From JACZWL01 sp046756445 (lineage in GTDB: Bacteria > Pseudomonadota > Gammaproteobacteria > Steroidobacterales > Woeseiaceae), in assembly GCA_046756445.1 (NCBI GenBank), contig JBHHWI010000054.1, positions 1 to 20,653 on the forward strand: DNA of 20,653 nucleotides. The letters are read 5' to 3'. Every line of letters begins with the position of its first letter. The first letter of the stretch is position 1. Both the position numbers and the translations under genes were made by a program. Below the pieces are notes generated by a model that worked only from the letters and a program-made list of their open reading frames with translations, was not told where the DNA came from and searched no databases. This document shows, piece after piece, positions 7,282-15,084 of the stretch.

Positions 7282-7311
7282 TTGAACATCCGGTATAACC
7301 ATGGTTATACT
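7282..7311 (+). promoter_or_regulatory. mazEF promoter with an 18-bp perfect palindromic operator
   Basis: GTATAACCATGGTTATAC (7293-7310) is a perfect 18-bp palindrome. It overlaps a -10 TATACT (7306-7311), which is 18 bp from a -35-like TTGAAC (7282-7287). The predicted transcript start falls at about 7318, the first base of the GTG start codon of mazE. Binding of the MazE-MazF complex here would block the promoter, the usual autoregulation of such modules. Confidence 0.75.
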
Positions 7312-7317
7312 TTGTTC

Positions 7318-7560
7318 GTGAAAACCGCAATATCTATTCCGGATCAGATCTTCGAAGCGGCAGAGCGATTGGCCATGCGGCTGGGTGTGTCGCGAAGCGA
7401 ACTCTATTCGAAGGCAGTCGCGAATTATCTGGATGAAAATCGTCATCATGGCGTCCGTGAGCGCCTGGATGCGGTCTATCAAGCCGAGCCGGAGTCGGCG
7501 CGGCTGGACGATGATATCGCCAGGATCCAATCCGCCTCGATTCCTGAAGAAAAGTGGTAA
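7318..7560 (+). CDS. mazE: MazE/PemI-type ribbon-helix-helix antitoxin
   Basis: An 80-residue protein from the GTG at 7318. The N-terminal VKTAISIPDQIFEAAERLA followed by RLGVSRSELYSKAVANYL is a ribbon-helix-helix DNA-binding domain. The acidic C-terminal tail (ESARLDDDIARIQSASIPEE) is the kind of flexible segment that wraps and blocks MazF. A TTG at 7282 would lengthen it but falls in the promoter -35 and palindrome, so the GTG is chosen; no Shine-Dalgarno sequence precedes it. Its stop codon overlaps the mazF start by one base (TAATG), a translationally coupled toxin-antitoxin pair. It is read away from the neighbouring brnTA module. Confidence 0.87.
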   Translation: MKTAISIPDQIFEAAERLAMRLGVSRSELYSKAVANYLDENRHHGVRERLDAVYQAEPESARLDDDIARIQSASIPEEKW

Positions 7561-7898
7561 TGCGCCGGGGCGAGATAAGGTGGGCGTCACTGTCAGAGCC
7601 CACGGGAGCGGGGCCCGGTTACCGGCGGCCGTTGCTGGTCGTGCAGTCGAACGAGTTCAATGACAGTCATATCCGGACTGTTGTTTGTGCGGTGATTACA
7701 TCCAACCTCAGGCTTTCTCGGGCGCCTGGAAACGTCCGGCTGCCAAGAAAAGTATCGGGGTTGAAAAAAGACTCGGTCGCCAATGTGTCGCAGCTGATCA
7801 CGGTCGATCAGCGCAACCTCTCGACACACGTGTCACGCTTGCCGGCGCAGACGATGCGGGCGGTCGATGACGGCATTCGTCTGGTGCTGTCCGTATAG
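7560..7898 (+). CDS. mazF: MazF/PemK-type endoribonuclease toxin
   Basis: A 112-residue protein of typical MazF length. MRRGEIRWASL at the start, PGYRRPLLVVQSNEFN, VVCAVITSNLRL and LKKDSVANVSQLITVD are the conserved strands of the PemK/MazF fold, including the catalytic-site arginine region and the ITSN segment. MazF toxins cleave single-stranded mRNA at short specific sequences and stop growth when the antitoxin is degraded. Here the toxin looks intact and full-length, unlike the brnT next door. I used the ATG at 7560 (TAATG overlap with mazE); the GTG at 7554 is possible. Only 22 bp separate its stop from that of glrR on the opposite strand, with no clear terminator. Confidence 0.93.
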   Translation: MRRGEIRWASLSEPTGAGPGYRRPLLVVQSNEFNDSHIRTVVCAVITSNLRLSRAPGNVRLPRKVSGLKKDSVANVSQLITVDQRNLSTHVSRLPAQTMRAVDDGIRLVLSV

Positions 7899-7920
7899 GC
7901 CGCTGCCGGGCGAGCCGGGC

Positions 7921-9273
7921 TCAGCGTGCCTTGAACGCGTCCGGGTTCAGGTCGTGACGGGCCAGCAGCTTGTAGAAGTCGGTGCGGTTGCGCTTGGCGA
8001 GCCTGGCGGCCTGACTGACGTTGCCCATGGTGATCTGCAGGATCTGCGACAGGTAGTTGCGGGTGAACTCGTCCCTGGCTTCGCTGAACGAAGACAGCTT
8101 GCCGGCGTGCTCGCCGAGCGAGGACTGGACCAGCTCGCCGCTGATCACCGGGGAGCGTGACAGCGCGACGTTCTGCCGGACGATGTTGTAGAGCTGGCGG
8201 ACGTTACCGTGCCACTCCGCGGTGACCAGCAGTTCAACGGCCTCGGGCGCGTAGACTTTTCTTTCCTGGCCCGCCTCGGCCGCAATCTGCTGCAGGAAAT
8301 GCGAGACCAGCAGCGGGATGTCCTCGCGGCGTTCATCCAGCACCGGAATGTGAATGTTGACGACGTTCAGCCGGTAATAGAGGTCTTCCCGGAACCTTCC
8401 CTGGCGCATCATTTCCTGAAGGTCGCGGTGCGTCGCCGATATCACCCGGACATCGACCTGTATGGCCTCGGTGCTGCCGACGGGCCGCACCTGGTTCTCC
8501 TGCAGCACCCGCAGCAACTTGACCTGCAGCCGCATCGGCATGTCCCCGATCTCGTCGAGTAACAGGGTGCCGCCTTCGGCGGCCTGGAACAGGCCCTTGT
8601 GGCTTCTGGTGGCGCCCGTGAATGCGCCTTTCTCGTGGCCGAAGAGCTCGGATTCGAGCAGGTTCTCCGCCATGGCGCTGCAGTTGATCGCGACGAACGG
8701 CTTGTGCCTGCGCGGACTGGCCCGGTGGATCGCCTTGGCGAGCAGCTCCTTGCCGGTGCCGCTGTCGCCGGTAATCAGGACCCTTGCATCGGTCGTGGCA
8801 ACCATCTTGGCCTGCGACAGCCGCTCCTTGAGCGTCTGGTTGCGGGTGATGATGTCAGTCGCCCATTCTTCGTCCACGTCGGCGGAGCCCGACACCTTCA
8901 GGGCGCGTTCGACCATGCTCATCAGTTCGTCCTTGTCGATGGGCTTGGTCAGAAAACCGAAGGCGCCGCTTTGCGTCGCCGTCACGGCGTCCGGGATCGT
9001 GCCGTGCGCGGTGATGATGACCACACGCAGCCCCGGCGAGCGGGTCTGCAATTCCTTCAGCAGGCCGATGCCGTCCATCTTGTCCATGCGCAGATCGGTG
9101 ATGACGAGGTCGGGATGAAACCGGTGCAGGATGGCCAGCGCCTTGGCCGCGCTCTCGACCGCTTCCACCTCGTAATCGTCGGCGCGCAGCCGGATGCTCA
9201 ACAATCGCAACAGACCCGGGTCGTCATCGACCAGCAGGATCCTGCCCTTGGTTACGGTCGCTGCCTGCGCCAT
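7921..9273 (-). CDS. glrR: Sigma-54 response regulator GlrR (QseF)
   Basis: A 450-residue NtrC-type activator. The receiver domain (residues 10-125) has acidic residues D16-D18 and phospho-acceptor D60 in VITDLRMDKMDG, and TAHGTIPDAVTATQSGAFGFLTKPIDKD that closely follows GlrR. The AAA+ domain has GDSGTGKE (Walker A), GAFTGA and GGTLLLDEIGDMP. The C-terminal Fis-type helix-turn-helix region reads LQITMGNVSQAARLAKRNRTDFYKLLARHDL, again the GlrR form. GlrR activates sigma-54 promoters such as glmY and rpoE in enterobacteria; the targets in this organism are unknown. It is last in the galE-glrK-qseG-glrR series, 51 bp after qseG. The run TKPIDKD marks the conserved lysine of the receiver. Confidence 0.95.
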   Translation of the reverse strand: MAQAATVTKGRILLVDDDPGLLRLLSIRLRADDYEVEAVESAAKALAILHRFHPDLVITDLRMDKMDGIGLLKELQTRSPGLRVVIITAHGTIPDAVTATQSGAFGFLTKPIDKDELMSMVERALKVSGSADVDEEWATDIITRNQTLKERLSQAKMVATTDARVLITGDSGTGKELLAKAIHRASPRRHKPFVAINCSAMAENLLESELFGHEKGAFTGATRSHKGLFQAAEGGTLLLDEIGDMPMRLQVKLLRVLQENQVRPVGSTEAIQVDVRVISATHRDLQEMMRQGRFREDLYYRLNVVNIHIPVLDERREDIPLLVSHFLQQIAAEAGQERKVYAPEAVELLVTAEWHGNVRQLYNIVRQNVALSRSPVISGELVQSSLGEHAGKLSSFSEARDEFTRNYLSQILQITMGNVSQAARLAKRNRTDFYKLLARHDLNPDAFKAR

Positions 9274-9324
9274 GTCAGTCGAACCGCCCGTTCCGGCGGT
9301 CGGCCATCAAATGAGATGCGTGAA

Positions 9325-9966
9325 TCATTGTTGCGGTTCCCCGTTTTCAGCGTGTTCGCGGATGGATCGCTCGATCGATGTAATGGCGTTCAGTTTCTGT
9401 TCGGCTTCCTCGAGCGAGCGCCTCAGCTCCCGGTTCTCGGACTCGACCCTGGCGATGCGCTGCGCGGCGGCCTGCTCCTCGGTCGTCTGGGCGCGCGAAT
9501 TGGCCGAGCGCAGCCGCCTCGTCTCGGCGCCGAGGACGATCTGCTGTTCGACGACCTTCAGGTGAATCGTCGCAAGCGCGGTCTCGGACGGGGCCATGAG
9601 CTCGGGTTCTGCAAGCAGCTCGCGAAAAATGCCCTGCGCCTGCTGCGGGTCGCTGCCCGGATGGCCGGGCGTGGCCAGTACCAGGGCATAGCGCAGTCTG
9701 GTCGAGGGACCCGGCGTGAGCGTGGCGCTCGATTCGGCATCCGCGACAATCTCTGCCTGGGTGGCGGGGTCGCCGTTCGCGAGCCGGTACATCTCCTGGA
9801 CATACTGGTCGGCCGCCGGCGCGCCGAGGATGACGGGCTCGGTCGTTTTGCCGTCGCGCAGGCTGTCCAGCCATTCCCTGGTCTGCGCGCAGCCCGCCGT
9901 CATCGCCAGCACAAGAACGAGCGTGGCGATATACGTGAGGCGGGTTGTCGGCGACTTGTCACGCAT
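9325..9966 (-). CDS. qseG: QseG-like outer-membrane lipoprotein
   Basis: A 213-residue protein from the ATG at 9966. Its signal peptide ends in a lipobox (MTAGC), with the lipid-modified cysteine at residue 26. The middle is helical, with a short conserved-looking block (LRYALVLATPGHPGSD, then FRELLAEPELM), and residues near 165-205 are strongly heptad-like (RVESENRELRRSLEEAEQKLNAI), suggesting a coiled coil. The position between glrK and glrR and the overall architecture match QseG/YfhG, which in enterobacteria interacts with the sensor kinase to tune signalling. The start overlaps the glrK stop by 8 bp (ATGCGTGA) with GAGGA upstream, so translation is coupled. An upstream in-frame start at 10029 would lie well inside glrK and is less likely. 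Confidence 0.85.
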   Translation of the reverse strand: MRDKSPTTRLTYIATLVLVLAMTAGCAQTREWLDSLRDGKTTEPVILGAPAADQYVQEMYRLANGDPATQAEIVADAESSATLTPGPSTRLRYALVLATPGHPGSDPQQAQGIFRELLAEPELMAPSETALATIHLKVVEQQIVLGAETRRLRSANSRAQTTEEQAAAQRIARVESENRELRRSLEEAEQKLNAITSIERSIREHAENGEPQQ

Positions 9967-11425
9967 TCGCGGCAATCCTCGGTTGCACGGCGACCGGTTT
10001 TTGCGGGATGTGAATCCTGAAGTGCGCACCCGGGTACTCGTCCGAATGCACCAATTCTACTGAACCGTCGTGCGCCTGTATGCACTCCAGCACGACGGAC
10101 AGCCCGATTCCCGTCCCCGCAAGATGACCGCCCTGTTGCTGGCCGCCCTGAAAGAATGCCTCGAAAACACGGGGGCTCTCATGCTCCGGTATGCCGGGCC
10201 CCGTGTCCGCGAACTCGACCACGAAACCCGACGGCGCCGCATGCGCCGCAATCATGATGGTTCCGGCCTTCGGCGTGAACTTGACCGCGTTGGACAACAG
10301 GTTGTCCAGAACGGTCCTGATCTTCTCCCGGTCGGCGTTGACGGCGATGTCGTCGACCTGCAGCTTGAGCTGGATGTCTGCCGATTTGAGCGCCAGGTGA
10401 TGCATCTTGGCGACCGAGACGACCAGCGCCCGAAGCGGGAATTCCGTCAGGGTCAGCACCTCGCTCTTGGTCTGCCAGGCACTGAAAGACAGGAGGTTCT
10501 CGATGAGCTGCATCAGTTTGAGGCCGTTCAGGCGCAGGATGCCGGCGACCTCGCGCTGTGGTGTCTCCAGCTCGCCGACCGTGCCGTCGAGGAGCAGCTC
10601 GGTGCCTTCGCGGATGTTGGCGAGCGGCGTCTTGAGTTCATGCGACATGTGCCTTAAGAAACGGTTTTTCTCCTGGGCGAGCTCCAGCAGCCGCACCCGC
10701 AGCCACTCGAGCTGGCGCCCCAGCCGCTCGAGGTCGGTCGGGCCCTTGACTTCGATAGGACGCGAGAAACCGCTTTGCCCGAGCTGGGAGATGCCGTGGT
10801 CGATCTGGCGGATCGGCCGGGCAACGAGCAGCGTGAAGAACAACACGAGGATGATCGTTCCCGGGATCAGCGCCGCGGTCTGCCAGGCGGAGATCTGCTG
10901 CGCGCGCCTGGTGCTCTCCTGAAGGCGGCTCAATTCGGTCTCGATTTGGGTGCTCAGCATGGTCGTCAGCCGGGTGACGCGTTGCCTCAAATGCACGAAA
11001 TCGTCGATGGCGACCTGGGCCTTGCCGGCATCGTCCTCGGCCTGCATGAGTGTGTTGACGATGCGCCGTGCGCCGATGCCCACCGAGGTCACCAGGGCCA
11101 TCGCGCCGGCCTGCACGGCGAGCGGCTTCATGTTGTCGAGCGTCGTCTGCACGCTGGCGAGGTCCTGCTGCAGGATGGACAGACTCTCTTCGTTGCGCAG
11201 CACCTGGTACTGGCGCGAGACGCGCTCCAGCGAGGCGACCAGCTCGACCAGTTGCCGGTTGTTCTCGGCGGCCGTGACGCCGGACATGACCAGCTGCTCG
11301 CTCTGCTCGGCGAGGCGATCGAGGTTGACCAGCGCCCAGATGACGGCGACCAGCAGCGGCAGCGCGACCAGGCCGAAGCCGACCAGAATCAGCTGGTTAA
11401 GGGATTGCGGGCCGCGGAATCTCAT
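9959..11425 (-). CDS. glrK: Sensor histidine kinase GlrK (QseE)
   Basis: A 488-residue inner-membrane kinase. TM1 is at about residues 11-34 and TM2 at about 182-202. The 150-residue helical periplasmic sensor between them is followed by a HAMP domain (about 203-250). The dimerisation/phospho-acceptor domain holds H262 in RHMSHELKTPLANIREG. The ATPase domain has DNLLSNAVKFTP (N box), DTGPGIPEHE (G1) and GTGIGLSVV (G2). It should autophosphorylate on H262 and transfer to D60 of GlrR in response to envelope signals. It starts 33 bp after galE and overlaps qseG by 8 bp, so the genes are likely one transcript. No clear Shine-Dalgarno sequence precedes the ATG at 11425. The HK/lipoprotein/regulator order is diagnostic for GlrK-QseG-GlrR. 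Confidence 0.93.
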   Translation of the reverse strand: MRFRGPQSLNQLILVGFGLVALPLLVAVIWALVNLDRLAEQSEQLVMSGVTAAENNRQLVELVASLERVSRQYQVLRNEESLSILQQDLASVQTTLDNMKPLAVQAGAMALVTSVGIGARRIVNTLMQAEDDAGKAQVAIDDFVHLRQRVTRLTTMLSTQIETELSRLQESTRRAQQISAWQTAALIPGTIILVLFFTLLVARPIRQIDHGISQLGQSGFSRPIEVKGPTDLERLGRQLEWLRVRLLELAQEKNRFLRHMSHELKTPLANIREGTELLLDGTVGELETPQREVAGILRLNGLKLMQLIENLLSFSAWQTKSEVLTLTEFPLRALVVSVAKMHHLALKSADIQLKLQVDDIAVNADREKIRTVLDNLLSNAVKFTPKAGTIMIAAHAAPSGFVVEFADTGPGIPEHESPRVFEAFFQGGQQQGGHLAGTGIGLSVVLECIQAHDGSVELVHSDEYPGAHFRIHIPQKPVAVQPRIAANA

Positions 11426-11458
11426 GTTGGCAGTGTATCACCGGCATGGCGCCTCTCG

Positions 11459-12469
11459 TCATGCGCCCCAGTAGGCGCCCGGATCCCGGGCATGAATCTT
11501 CCTTTCCCACTCGAGACTGGTCGTGACGATCCGGTCGAGATCGTCGAGCTTCGGCGTCCAGCCGAGCACCTTTTTGATCTGCTCGGCCACGGCGATCAGC
11601 ACCGGCGGGTCCCCTGGCCGGCGCGGCTCTTCCCTGACCACCAGTGGTCCGCCGTTGGCTTTTTCGACGGCTTGCAACACTTCGCGGACGCTGTAGCCGT
11701 GGCCGTACCCGCAGTTGAGCGTGACCGGCTTGCCGCCGTCACGCAGGTAGCCCAGCGCATCGAGATGCGCGCAGGCCAGGTCCTCGACATGGATGTAGTC
11801 GCGCAGCCCGGTGCCGTCGGGTGTCGGGTAGTCGGTGCCGAACACGCACACGTGCGGGCGCAGGCCGACCGCGGCCTCGCAGGCGACCTTGACCAGCAGG
11901 GTCGCGTTCGGGGTCGACTGGCCGATGGTGCCGGTCGGCTCGCAGCCGGCGACGTTGAAATAGCGCAGCGCGACGTAGGCGGGGCCGCCTGCGGCGGCCA
12001 GGTCACGCAACATCCACTCCGTCATCAGCTTCGACGTGCCGTAGGGGTTGATTGGCTTTGTTGCCGTTTCTTCCGAGGCCGTTCCATCGGGCGGGATGCC
12101 GTATACGGCGGCGGTGGAGGAAAACACGAAGTGCCTGACGCCGTGATTCGCGGCGCATTCGAGCAAGGTGCGGCTGTTGGCGGTGTTGTTGCCATAGTAC
12201 CGCAGGGGATCGGCCACGGATTCCGGCACGATGGTCCGCGCCGCAAAGTGCATGACCGTGTCGATATGGTGTTCGGAGAAAATACGCTCCAGGAGCCGCG
12301 CGTCGCCGGTGTCGCCGACAACGAGCTCGCCGAAAGTGATCGCCTCGCGGAACCCGGTCGAGAGGTTGTCGAGGGAAACGACGGTTTCGCCGGCCTCGCC
12401 GAGTTGCCGGACGACGTGGCTGCCGATGTAGCCGGCGCCGCCGGTGACCAGTATGGTCTTGTTTTGCAT
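11459..12469 (-). CDS. galE: UDP-glucose 4-epimerase
   Basis: A 336-residue extended short-chain dehydrogenase, the normal GalE length. The NAD-binding motif is GGAGYIG (residues 10-16), followed by SLDNLSTG, which contacts the adenosine. The catalytic triad is S117-T119 in FSSTAAVYG plus Y143 and K147 in NPYGTSK. The C-terminal half has ALRYFNVAGCEP, TPDGTGLRDYIHVEDLA and RRPGDPP, typical of GalE sugar binding. It interconverts UDP-glucose and UDP-galactose (possibly the N-acetyl forms), feeding LPS or exopolysaccharide synthesis. The ATG at 12469 lacks an obvious ribosome site. It appears to lead the transcript that continues into glrK, so sugar-nucleotide supply may be co-expressed with envelope sensing. 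Confidence 0.96.
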   Translation of the reverse strand: MQNKTILVTGGAGYIGSHVVRQLGEAGETVVSLDNLSTGFREAITFGELVVGDTGDARLLERIFSEHHIDTVMHFAARTIVPESVADPLRYYGNNTANSRTLLECAANHGVRHFVFSSTAAVYGIPPDGTASEETATKPINPYGTSKLMTEWMLRDLAAAGGPAYVALRYFNVAGCEPTGTIGQSTPNATLLVKVACEAAVGLRPHVCVFGTDYPTPDGTGLRDYIHVEDLACAHLDALGYLRDGGKPVTLNCGYGHGYSVREVLQAVEKANGGPLVVREEPRRPGDPPVLIAVAEQIKKVLGWTPKLDDLDRIVTTSLEWERKIHARDPGAYWGA

Positions 12470-12599
12470 AACAAAAATTTACCCGATCAGACTCTTTTGT
12501 GACCCAGCTGCTTCCGGGAACGGCAGATTTTATCAATACTACCGGGCTGTGGCCGGACTTGAGTCCCAGTCCATCGCCGTAAGGCCTTGTTTGCAGTAT

Positions 12600-12629
12600 G
12601 CCTGCCGCCGATGTGCGGCGGAATCAGGC
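12600..12629. repeat. Intergenic hairpin upstream of galE
   Basis: GCCTGCCGCCG (12600-12610), the loop ATGTG (12611-12615), CGGCGG, a 3-nt bulge and CAGGC (to 12629) form an 11-bp stem. It has no T-tract. It lies in the 556-bp divergent region between galE and the metallopeptidase gene. It could be a cis-acting RNA structure or a protein site; the function is unknown. The rest of 12470-12790 shows no convincing gene. Confidence 0.45.
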
Positions 12630-12793
12630 CTGTCATCGGGCACCTTGCATGGCTATGATGGTCACAAGTGTGAACACAGGCCAAGGACAGCAACGCGAAC
12701 GGGACGAATACGGCTTCGCGTACACGACGGAGTAATTCCTTTGGGCGGCATCTTTCGGAACATGAGACTAGAAGCGGTCTCAATAATATCCAC

Positions 12794-12900
12794 GGCCGCG
12801 AAGCGGCCTTTGCGGGATGAGCCGCGCGAAGCGAGGAGCGAAGTATGGTTGTTCCATTCGAGCGACGAGCGACAAAGCGGATCGCCCGCAAAGGCGCTTC
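12794..12900. repeat. Large imperfect palindrome I (REP/MITE-like)
   Basis: GAAGC-g-GCCTTTGCGGG (12800-12816) pairs with CCCGCAAAGGC-GCTTC (12885-12900), a 16-bp stem with one bulge. The interior is purine-rich (GCGAAGCGAGGAGCGAAG) then GCGACGAGCGAC, with an apical ATGG-TTGTT-CCAT hairpin. A second small palindrome GGCCGC-GAA-GCGGCC (12794-12808) shares the left arm. The element looks like a noncoding dispersed repeat, not protein sequence. Confidence 0.7.
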
Positions 12901-12916
12901 CCGTAAGGGTTTCGCG

Positions 12917-13001
12917 CCACTGGCCCGGCGGCTTTGTTGCGCGCCTTGCCAATGACCTTACGATTTGGACGCGGCGCGCGCCGCGCCGCCGAGGCCAGTG
13001 G
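12917..13001. repeat. Large imperfect palindrome II, adjacent to palindrome I
   Basis: CCACTGGCC-CGGCGG (12917-12931) pairs with CCGCCG-a-GGCCAGTGG (12986-13001), and inside it GCGCGCC (12939-12945) pairs with GGCGCGC (12973-12979). Only 16 bp separate it from palindrome I and 24 bp separate it from the preferred start of the downstream lipoprotein gene, so it would sit in that gene's promoter or 5' leader. Confidence 0.7.
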
Positions 13002-13025
13002 TCGCCGAAACGCGGCTCGCGGATA

Positions 13026-15065
13026 TTGTTGAGACCGCTTCTACCGGCCCTGTTGGGCCTGACGCTTGCGCTGTCGGCATGCGGCGGCGGCAATCGGACT
13101 GCGGGCACGGGCGGCGTGACCAACCGGCCTCCGGTGGCGAATGCCGGCGCGGACCAGACCGTCGCCGAGCTGACCACCGTGATTCTAGCGGGTAGCGCCA
13201 CCGATCCCGATTCCGGCCAGACGCTGAGCTACGCCTGGACGCAGACGGCCGGCCGGACGGTGACCCTCAACAATGCCAATGCGGCGACCGCGAATTTCGT
13301 CGCCCCGGACGTGGCGCCGGGCGCGCCCGAGCTGCTGACCTTTCAGCTGTCCGTCAGCGACGGCAACGGGGGCAATTCCAGCGACACGACCAACGTGACC
13401 GTGGAGGAGCCGCCGCCGACGGTGACGATCTCGGGCAAGGTCCGCTATCAATTCGTGCCCCCGCACCCCAACTGCGCCGGGTTGAATTACGGCGCAAACC
13501 AGCCGCCGCGGCCGATACGGCAGGCGACCGTGCAGGTGGTCGACGCAGGCACCCGGGCGGTCATCGACTCGGCGGTGTCGGACAACGCCGGCGATTACGC
13601 ATTCACGATCAGTCCGAACACCATGGTGTTCCTGCGTGTCCGCGCCGAGCTCATCAGGAGCGGTGCGATCCCGTCGTGGAACGTCGAGGTGCGCAACAAC
13701 ACGGCCAATACCGGCTCGCCGCTGGCGCAACGGCCGCTCTACGTGCTCGACAGCGCGCCCTTCGATTCCGGCCTCACCGACTCGACCCGTAACCTGACGG
13801 CCGCCACCGGCTGGAACGGGTCCGGCTACACGCCCGGCGCCCGTGCCGCCGCACCGTTTGCGATCCTGGATGCGATTTTCAGCGGCATGTCGGCCGTGCT
13901 GGCGGCAGATCCGCAAGCGAATTTCCCGCCGCTGGACGCGTTCTGGAGTGTCAACAACTCGACGGTGCAGGGCGCGGGCACTTTCGACGAAAATGTCGCC
14001 AGCGGTGAGATCGGCAACTCGTTCTATACCGGCGACAAGCTGTTCCTGCTGGGCAAGGAGGACGACGACACCGAGGAGTTCGACGATCACGTGGTGGTGC
14101 ACGAATGGGGCCATTACTTCGAGGACAACTTCTCGCGTTCCGACAGCATCGGGGGTCCGCACGGCCTGGGCGACTCGCTGGACATGCGGTTGGCTTTCGG
14201 CGAGGGCTGGGCGACGGCCTTCTCGGGCATCGGGCTCAACAACGCCATTTACTGCGATACCGGTGGGCCCGGGCAAGGTATCCGGCAACTCAGAATAGAC
14301 ATCGAGAATGGCCGCTTCGGCACCGAAGGCTGGTACAACGAGATCTCCGTTATGAATCTGCTGTATGACCTCTGGGATACCCGCAACGATGGCCTGGACA
14401 CCGGCAGCCTGGGCTTCGGGCCCATTTACGACGTCCTGACGGGTACCCAGGTCGGTTCTCCCGCGTTCACGAGCATTTTCTCGTTCGCGGCCCAACTGAA
14501 GCTGCAAAACCCGGCACAGGCTGCGTTCATCAATACCCTGCTCGGCGATCACAACATCACCGGCCCCGGGATGGACATCCATGGCAGCAACGAAGCCAAC
14601 GATCACGGCGGCGTGCCGGACGTGCTGCCGGTCCACACGACCATCGTGCCGGATGGTTCGACGATCCCAATCTGTAGTAACGAGCAATTCGATGGCAACT
14701 TCGACGGCAACAAATTGTCGACGCATCGTTTCCTGCGCATGACGGTTACGAATCCGTCGCCGCTGACTTTTACCGTCATCACCACGACGGCCATGCCGAA
14801 TCCCGACGATCCGGCAGATGTTCACGATCAGAGCGATCCGGACCTGCGCTACTACCTGAACGGGCAGATACAAAATCGCGTGGTCGGTAATCCTCCCGTG
14901 ATTCAGGGTTTGAGCGGTGATGCCAACCAGGAGATCTTCACGACGCCCAACGTGGTTGCGGCAGGCGACTATGTCATCGACCTGCACGAATTCCGTTACG
15001 AGGACGACATGTCGCCGGCCAACTATCCCTCCCGCACCTGCTTTGATGTCACAATAAGCCCGTAA
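13026..15065 (+). CDS. Multidomain lipoprotein with HExxH (gluzincin-like) metallopeptidase domain
   Basis: A 679-residue protein if translated from the TTG at 13026 (the TTG at 13029 is equally possible). This start gives a short signal peptide with the lipobox ALSAC and lipidated C19. The open frame extends 5' to 12444, but that part crosses galE and two palindromes and reads as non-protein. Domains: a PKD/K319L-like beta domain (about 28-130; PPVANAGADQTV, AGSATDPDSGQTLSYAW); a carboxypeptidase-regulatory-like beta domain (about 133-215; ISGKVRY, ATVQVVDAGT); a metallopeptidase domain with HEWGH at 359-363 and a likely third zinc ligand E393 in FGEGWA; and a C-terminal PPC-like domain (FRYEDDMSP region). 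It should be an envelope-anchored zinc protease; the substrate is unknown. A second lipoprotein gene starts 19 bp downstream. Confidence 0.82.
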   Translation: MLRPLLPALLGLTLALSACGGGNRTAGTGGVTNRPPVANAGADQTVAELTTVILAGSATDPDSGQTLSYAWTQTAGRTVTLNNANAATANFVAPDVAPGAPELLTFQLSVSDGNGGNSSDTTNVTVEEPPPTVTISGKVRYQFVPPHPNCAGLNYGANQPPRPIRQATVQVVDAGTRAVIDSAVSDNAGDYAFTISPNTMVFLRVRAELIRSGAIPSWNVEVRNNTANTGSPLAQRPLYVLDSAPFDSGLTDSTRNLTAATGWNGSGYTPGARAAAPFAILDAIFSGMSAVLAADPQANFPPLDAFWSVNNSTVQGAGTFDENVASGEIGNSFYTGDKLFLLGKEDDDTEEFDDHVVVHEWGHYFEDNFSRSDSIGGPHGLGDSLDMRLAFGEGWATAFSGIGLNNAIYCDTGGPGQGIRQLRIDIENGRFGTEGWYNEISVMNLLYDLWDTRNDGLDTGSLGFGPIYDVLTGTQVGSPAFTSIFSFAAQLKLQNPAQAAFINTLLGDHNITGPGMDIHGSNEANDHGGVPDVLPVHTTIVPDGSTIPICSNEQFDGNFDGNKLSTHRFLRMTVTNPSPLTFTVITTTAMPNPDDPADVHDQSDPDLRYYLNGQIQNRVVGNPPVIQGLSGDANQEIFTTPNVVAAGDYVIDLHEFRYEDDMSPANYPSRTCFDVTISP

Positions 15066-15084
15066 CGAACGGCTGGTGAAAGAA

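Noticed and set aside
7133..7330. 65-codon minus-strand frame in the brnT-mazE gap
   Set aside because: It covers the mazE promoter and operator, has no ribosome site and no recognisable features.
8599..12502. Long plus-strand open frames (473 and 575 codons) opposite glrR, qseG, glrK and galE
   Set aside because: The minus-strand genes carry clear catalytic motifs throughout; the plus-strand translations are low-complexity with no family features.
12444..13025. In-frame 5' extension of the metallopeptidase gene (about 194 codons)
   Set aside because: It overlaps the galE start, crosses two large palindromes and would bury the signal peptide; the TTG at 13026/13029 gives a proper lipoprotein signal.
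13185..14987. 600-codon minus-strand frame opposite the metallopeptidase gene
   Set aside because: It is rich in Arg, Val, Gly and His without motifs, while the plus strand encodes lipobox, PKD-like, HExxH and PPC-like features.
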